Part shown: positions 59,672 to 64,000 of the stretch, piece by piece
How the letters are laid out: every line of letters begins with the position of its first letter
Position numbering within the stretch: position 1 is the first letter of the stretch
Origin: Lumbricus rubellus
Lineage: Eukaryota > Annelida > Clitellata > Crassiclitellata > Lumbricidae
Assembly (NCBI GenBank): GCA_945859605.1
Contig: OX243816.1
Coordinates: forward strand, 27,041,924 to 27,105,923
Direction: 5' to 3'
Length of the DNA: 64,000 nt
Translations under genes and position numbers: made by a program
Notes under the pieces: model-generated
What the model was told of the DNA's origin: nothing
Database searches by the model: none
What the model saw: the letters and a program-made list of their open reading frames with translations, nothing else

Positions 59672-60475
59672 CGAAACTCCTTAATTAGCCTAATTACCCA
59701 GCATCGGGTTTTTGCTGTTGCCCCTCGACCTGCTCTTCGTATCAGGAATCTTGCTGGGTGATCGATTCACTTGCATCTTTTCGCTGCCTCATATTATGAC
59801 CTTTGTAGTGATGCAGGCCAACCGCATAGCAGTTTATAATTTTTGTTTTTTGCTTCGCGACTTTTAGGCTACTTTTTCATGAGAATCGGCGACCTGCCAG
59901 TGAGTCAGTGACCCGTGAATGATTTCGAAATTTCGAGATTTCTGCAGCGTTCATAAATCATAATTATTATGTGAAGGACGTTCAAAGAACTTAATTAGTC
60001 GCGTAACTCGTAATTAATTTGAATAAAAGCCGTGTAACTTAAATTTTATGATTTTTGACATAGTCAATAGCATTTGTTGCATAAATTATAATAATAACTT
60101 ATTAATAATGCATGATGTGTTGAATAATGTGCGGCTTTAAATCGATCGTTATTGATCGGAGTCTTGCGTCGCTTGGCGTTGGTTGTGAGTTATCCCATTT
60201 CGTACGCAATTTTGTAGCTAATCGTTGACTTTTTCGCCATCGGTTCATCGAATCTCCAATTTTATCCACTCTAGAGTAAGTGCGAATGGCGATTTTCTTA
60301 CGTTGATCTACCGAGATAATAATATCGCGTGTTAGAATGCGAATCTGCGTAAATGCCAGACTGCAGACTGGATGGCTAGACGCCAGACACCGTGTTTGAC
60401 TTCATGTTTGCAATTTAAAGAGGGTACAGCACGATAGACAAATACGACTGACGATTTCAAGGTGATAAGAATAGG

Positions 60476-60625
60476 ATGTTGGGATTAATGAGCGATGCTG
60501 AGAATGTGTTAGAAATGTTCGAGGAATATGACGAAATGGAGAATCGGAAGGGAAATAGGCTAATTATGGACGACCAAGGAAATCGCTTAAATAGCGTTCT
60601 AAATTATTCGCTTGGCGTAGCATAA
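60476..60625 (+). CDS. Unrecognised 49-codon open frame
   Basis: ATG at 60476 to TAA at 60623-60625, with an upstream in-frame stop 24 nt before the ATG. The translation is acidic at first (MSDAENVLEMFEEYDEMEN) and then polar (DDQGNRLNSVL). It sits in unique-looking sequence just left of the element at 60776 and may belong to a 5'UTR of the downstream plus-strand gene. I do not recognise it; it may be chance. Confidence 0.2.
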   Translation: MLGLMSDAENVLEMFEEYDEMENRKGNRLIMDDQGNRLNSVLNYSLGVA

Positions 60626-60775
60626 TTATTCTTTATCATTCGTTTTCTATGTTTGGCATGAATCCTTTTAATCAATAATGGCTTCCATTTATGCAAGAAC
60701 TCGTTTAAGTAGTTCAGCTTGTATTTGAACAGCTATTTTTTATCAATCCAACTTCTATTTTAGTAACAAATATTG

Positions 60776-61477
60776 GGTAATCCTGCAGTTTAGGTGCTTT
60801 TATTATTTTGCACTGTTATACGGGATATTTATCAGCAATAGTTTGAAGGAAGACATTGGCCACCCTCCCCCATCCCTCCCCACTTCCACCCCTCAACCCC
60901 CACCCCTTCCCACCCCCTCCACCCATCCACCCCAACCCCTCGACCAACAAACATTTTAGTTAGGTGCTTTTATTGGGGTGGATGGGTGGGGTGTGGAGGA
61001 GCGGGGGTGGATGGGTGAGTGGGGGTTGAGAGGTGGGTGGGGAGGAATGGGGAGGGTGGAGGGATGGGATGTGTAGAGAGGTGGGGGTGGGGCTGGAGGG
61101 GTGTGGATGATGGAGGGGTGGAGGGGTGAGGTTGGGGAGAGATGGAGGTGGGAGCCCAACCCTCACCCCTCCACCCCTTCCCACCCATCCAATCCCTTCA
61201 CCCCTCAACCTTTCCCACACCCCCTCCCAATTCCTCCCTAAACCTCCACCCCCACCTCTCTACACTTCCCACCCCTCCATCCTCCCCATTCTTCCCCACC
61301 CACCTCTCAACCCCCACCCACCCACCCACCCCCGCTCTTCCACACCCCACCTATCCACCCCTATAAAAGTGGGGGACCGATGGGGGAGGGTGGCCAATGT
61401 CTTCCTTCAAACTATTGCTGATAAATATCCCGTATAACAGTGCAAAATAATAAAAGCACCTAAACTGCAGGATTACC
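60776..61477. mobile_element. Long-TIR element filled with strand-switching C-rich/G-rich arrays, 702 bp
   Basis: About 100-bp terminal inverted repeats begin GGTAATCCTGCAGTTTAGG and run through GTTTGAAGGAAGACATTGGC on both sides. The flanks carry an exact 8-bp duplication, aaatattg (60768-60775; 61478-61485). Inside, the plus strand is C-rich (60866-60950), then G-rich (60974-61157), then C-rich (61155-61360), built from CCACCC and CCCTCCAC-like words. The six overlapping proline/histidine or glycine/tryptophan frames are artefacts of this repeat. The tip does not start with CAG, so the superfamily is open. Confidence 0.88.
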
Positions 61478-61778
61478 AAATATTGTTCATCAATCCAGCT
61501 CCAATTTCGACAAGAATCTTTTCATCGTTCCCACTTCTATTAAAATAAAAGGTTATTTCCTAAATTTGACATCTGTTTAGCAAGAATTCTTTCATCATTC
61601 CAACTTGTATGCAACCAATGCTAAAAGCCTAAAACCCATGCAATGGCTAATAATTTGGAATGCTAAGGCGATAGATTAGCCAAGAAAATCTGTAAGACAC
61701 CAAGATAGCAGAGAATGATGCTTTAGAGGCCAAAATTACAGGACGATCGTAAGTGAACTGTTTCGGCATGTATTTAAG

Positions 61779-62931
61779 CAGTGCTTAAAGTGTAAAAAAA
61801 GAAGTGCCAGGACGCTGTATTGTAATTGGTCGTCAGTGGCGGCGCCGAAGGCGCGAAGTTGCGAGTGCCGAAGGCACGAAGCCCGTCCGACTAGGGGGTC
61901 TGGGGGAGCGTCGTAAGCTCCCCCAGCGGGGTCTGGGGCGGAGCCCCAGCGAACAGCGCTTTTTGGCTGTGTCGACCTCAAATGGAGCCATTTTTAGGCT
62001 CTTTTTGCCAGCTATTTGTGAACGATAAAGTCGCGAAAACTTCAAAAATAAGTGGTTTATTAATTTTTAGTGACGCAAGCTACCAGGATAATGTAATGTA
62101 ATGTAAATCTTCGAGAATTTCTCAGCGCCCACAAAAGCCACGTCAAGGAGACCAGCTTATTCACCGGCGCTATATCAAATCAAGTCCGCAATAGCTGTTT
62201 CCGTTCCGGTGCCAGGCAAAATCCGGGGAGGTCAAGCCGAGGAGACAGCATGGTGCTACGGTGGTTGTCGATGATGGTGGTATTTGGGTGAGGGAAACTG
62301 ATTGGAATATGGTTAGGATAGCTTGAAGAGTTCGGTTTTCAGTCGTGAATGGAAAGCAGCAGAGGTGAGTGCAAGCGGAGGAGAGGTTAAATTTTGAGGG
62401 GAGATTAGAAACAATAGAAATCAAAATGTTAGTGTAAAAGAGAAAGGTTTTTGTCTTGACCGTAAGCTCCCGCAGCGGGGTCTGGGGCGGAGCCCCAGCG
62501 ACCAGCGCATGTTTGGCTGTGTCGACCTCAAATGGAGCCATTTTAGGCTCTTTTTTGCCAGCTATTTGTGAACGATAAAGTCGCGAAAACTTCAAAAATA
62601 AGTGGTGTTTTAGTGTCGCAAGCTACCAGGATAACAATAGAAATCAAAAATGTAAGTGTAAAAGAGAAAGGTTTTTGTCTTGACGGTAAGCTCCCGCAGC
62701 GGGGTCTGGGGCGGAGCCCCAGCGACTAGCGCATTTTTGGCTGTGTCGACCTCAAATGGAGCCATTTTTAGGCAGTCGTGGCCGGTCGTCCGTAACTGCA
62801 TGGACGCCGTCCATGCAGTCATGGACGACCGTCCAGGCAGTGCTGGCCAAATAAGTGGCAGGACGGCGTCCAGCCTCGAAAATAAGTGCCTGGACGCCGT
62901 CCATGACCGTCCTGGCACACTTTAAGCCCTG
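61779..62931. mobile_element. hAT-type element (CAGTGCTTAAAGTG ends) with three GC-rich modules, 1153 bp
   Basis: Ends CAGTGCTTAAAGTG and CACTTTAAGCCCTG with a perfect 8-bp duplication, tatttaag (61771-61778; 62932-62939). Three copies of a roughly 90-bp module with GGGGTCTGGGGCGGAGCCCC and GGCTGTGTCGACCTCAAATG lie at about 61917, 62470 and 62695; the right end is rich in GGACGCCGTCCATG palindromes. Open frames on both strands come from these modules and are not genes. Confidence 0.92.
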
Positions 62932-63081
62932 TATTTAAGAAGTGCTCAACTGCAATGGTCCAGCAACACAATGCATTTTGTCACATGTTGCATGACTTGT
63001 AAAGCCTGAATTTGCCTAATTACCGGTAGTTTGTTATTTTATATTGTGTAACAGTATCCGAGAGCCAGTTTCCGCATCAGA

Positions 63082-63741
63082 ATGGCTGAGGCAAAGTCCT
63101 ATGCACAGAGGAATCGTGAGGGTAGTGACTGGTTTAGTCATGACGAAAAAAATGCTCTAAAGACCTCACCTCAGCACAAGGCTACCGAAGGTGACAACGA
63201 AGTTCACGAAGTTACTGAGAACAAAAATGGCGAGGGGGATTCCGGCAGTCCTCGAACACAGTTGATCAAGCCAGTCTGCAATTCCAATCAGTGGTACAAG
63301 CATGATGGGAAAGAAGAAACAGACGAGGTCGCGCCATCTGGTGGTGGGAAGGAGAAGATGCATATGCCTCGCCAGAGTGGTGGTGATTGGTACGCCCATG
63401 ATGAAAAGGATGCTGACAAAGCTGCCGATTTTAAAGTTCGAGTTGGGAGCACCGAGGGCCAGTCATACTGTCAACGTGACAAGACAGGTACCTCATCAAG
63501 TTGGTTTGCTCATGAGCATAAAGATGGGCAAACAACTGAGACCTCTGTCTCAAGTCCTCGGATCAACAGCACAGAGGGTACGAGCAATGCAACCCGTATG
63601 CGCAGCCAGTCAGAAAACTGGTTCAGTCATGAGGAGAAAGGTGATCTCAATGGCCCCCAGCACACATCCAAGGGCCGTGGTAACCGACCACAGAGTAGCG
63701 ACATGCACCAGGTTTTCCACATGGAAAAGAGTTCCGAGTAG
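63082..63741 (+). CDS. Unrecognised 219-residue hydrophilic protein with W-[FY]-x-H-[DE] repeats
   Basis: Single coding exon: ATG at 63082, TAG at 63739-63741. A TTGTGTAACAG acceptor-like sequence 30 nt upstream suggests a separate 5'UTR exon. The protein has about five copies of a short motif: DWFSHDEK (W17), QWYKHDGK (W71), DWYAHDEK (W103), SWFAHEHK (W141) and NWFSHEEK (W180), plus a decayed VFHMEK near 211. Some repeats carry a fuller upstream half, SYAQRNREG (6-14) and SYCQRDKTG (128-136). There is no signal peptide, membrane segment or known domain that I can identify. Composition (Gly, Ser, Asp, Glu, Lys, His) suggests intrinsic disorder. The aromatic-His-acid repeats look like short binding motifs, but this is inference; function unknown. 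Confidence 0.8.
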   Translation: MAEAKSYAQRNREGSDWFSHDEKNALKTSPQHKATEGDNEVHEVTENKNGEGDSGSPRTQLIKPVCNSNQWYKHDGKEETDEVAPSGGGKEKMHMPRQSGGDWYAHDEKDADKAADFKVRVGSTEGQSYCQRDKTGTSSSWFAHEHKDGQTTETSVSSPRINSTEGTSNATRMRSQSENWFSHEEKGDLNGPQHTSKGRGNRPQSSDMHQVFHMEKSSE

Positions 63742-64000
63742 AGGAATGGAATGCTTTGCCGGAGCAGATCATGCGACAAGGAGATCCACTGCTGTAACTT
63801 AAATTACAATGATTACATTACATCCAGCAATCTGAAGCTGCTTTTGGCATGATGCAAGTATCCTTATTTAAAAATCATTCCATCATTTCATGTTGAATTT
63901 CTCATGTGGATAGACAGATCTTTTAATTTGGTCAATTTTTCACCTGTGCTGAAAGTGATGATGGAAAGTAACTCATATTTTAAACAGCACTACCACCTTA
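63742..64000 (+). other. 3'UTR of the 219-residue gene (inferred)
   Basis: AT-rich sequence after the stop codon; no polyadenylation signal AATAAA is visible before the window ends. The overlapping 166-codon frame at 63302-63802 is a +1 shadow of the coding exon. Confidence 0.4.

Larger units (their letters stand above)
51862..63081. other. Large divergent interval between the zinc transporter and the 219-residue gene
   Basis: No conserved gene is seen apart from transposons listed separately. A CpG-rich, unique-looking stretch at 56280-57760 is the best candidate for the transporter's promoter and first exon; it includes an RFX-type X-box at 57428, an octamer ATTTGCAT near 56794 and three GAATTCTGGGA/TCCTGGGAG words at 57625-57690. 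A second such stretch at 59700-60620 may hold the promoter of the plus-strand gene at 63082. Confidence 0.4.

Noticed and set aside
60956..61437. Six overlapping Pro/His-rich frames
   Set aside because: They are translations of a CCACCC-type simple array inside a transposon.
63302..63802. 166-codon frame on the plus strand
   Set aside because: It overlaps the 219-residue coding exon in another frame; the exon has the regular tryptophan repeats and the better start context.

Overview
This is a eukaryotic, intron-rich and transposon-rich window. Spliced genes with GT-AG introns, tRNA-derived SINEs, non-LTR retrotransposon debris and many DNA transposons exclude a prokaryote. The protein repertoire (MICAL-like, mS37/CHCHD1, KLHDC3, eL41, a ZIP6/10-type zinc transporter) is that of an animal. 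The strong excess of the palindromic word TAGGCCTA and the transposon mix look to me like a marine invertebrate deuterostome such as an echinoderm, but this is a composition-based guess, not a demonstration.

Genes, left to right: (1) minus strand 677-7250, the 5' three coding exons of a MICAL-like (MICALL) gene encoding its N-terminal calponin-homology domain; the gene runs off the left edge. (2) plus strand 15318-16944, three exons of the small mitoribosomal protein mS37 (CHCHD1/MRPS37), 117 residues with a twin CX9C motif. (3) plus strand 22427-28979, nine coding exons of KLHDC3, a kelch-repeat substrate receptor of CUL2 ubiquitin ligases, about 363 residues. (4) minus strand 33229-39097, the 25-codon ribosomal protein gene RPL41 (eL41) split into three coding pieces across 5.9 kb. 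(5) minus strand 43794-51861, nine coding exons of a LIV-1-subfamily zinc transporter (SLC39A6/10 type), about 682 residues. (6) plus strand 63082-63741, a single coding exon for an unrecognised 219-residue hydrophilic protein built from about five W-[FY]-x-H-[DE] repeats. MICALL/mS37 and ZIP/219-residue gene are divergent pairs; KLHDC3/RPL41 is a convergent pair. Nothing suggests the genes work in one pathway.

The rest is intron and intergenic DNA dominated by mobile elements. Eight hAT-type elements keep perfect 8-bp target duplications (1812, 9661, 29546, 33551, 39825, 55562, 57976, 61779), which implies recent, repeated hAT activity. Another long-TIR element with an 8-bp duplication (60776) carries strand-switching C-rich/G-rich arrays. 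There are also TA-flanked Tc1/mariner-like foldbacks (7729, 17087, 22651), an 82-bp piggyBac-like MITE (17874), a 2.8-kb foldback with 4-bp duplication in RPL41 intron 1 (35854-38677), LINE remnants and SINEs. The observations I rate most worth following are the RPL41 gene with its giant intronic hairpin, a tiny hairpin present at two loci between short direct repeats (39312 and 59618), the GC-rich module shared between hAT families, and the tryptophan-repeat protein.
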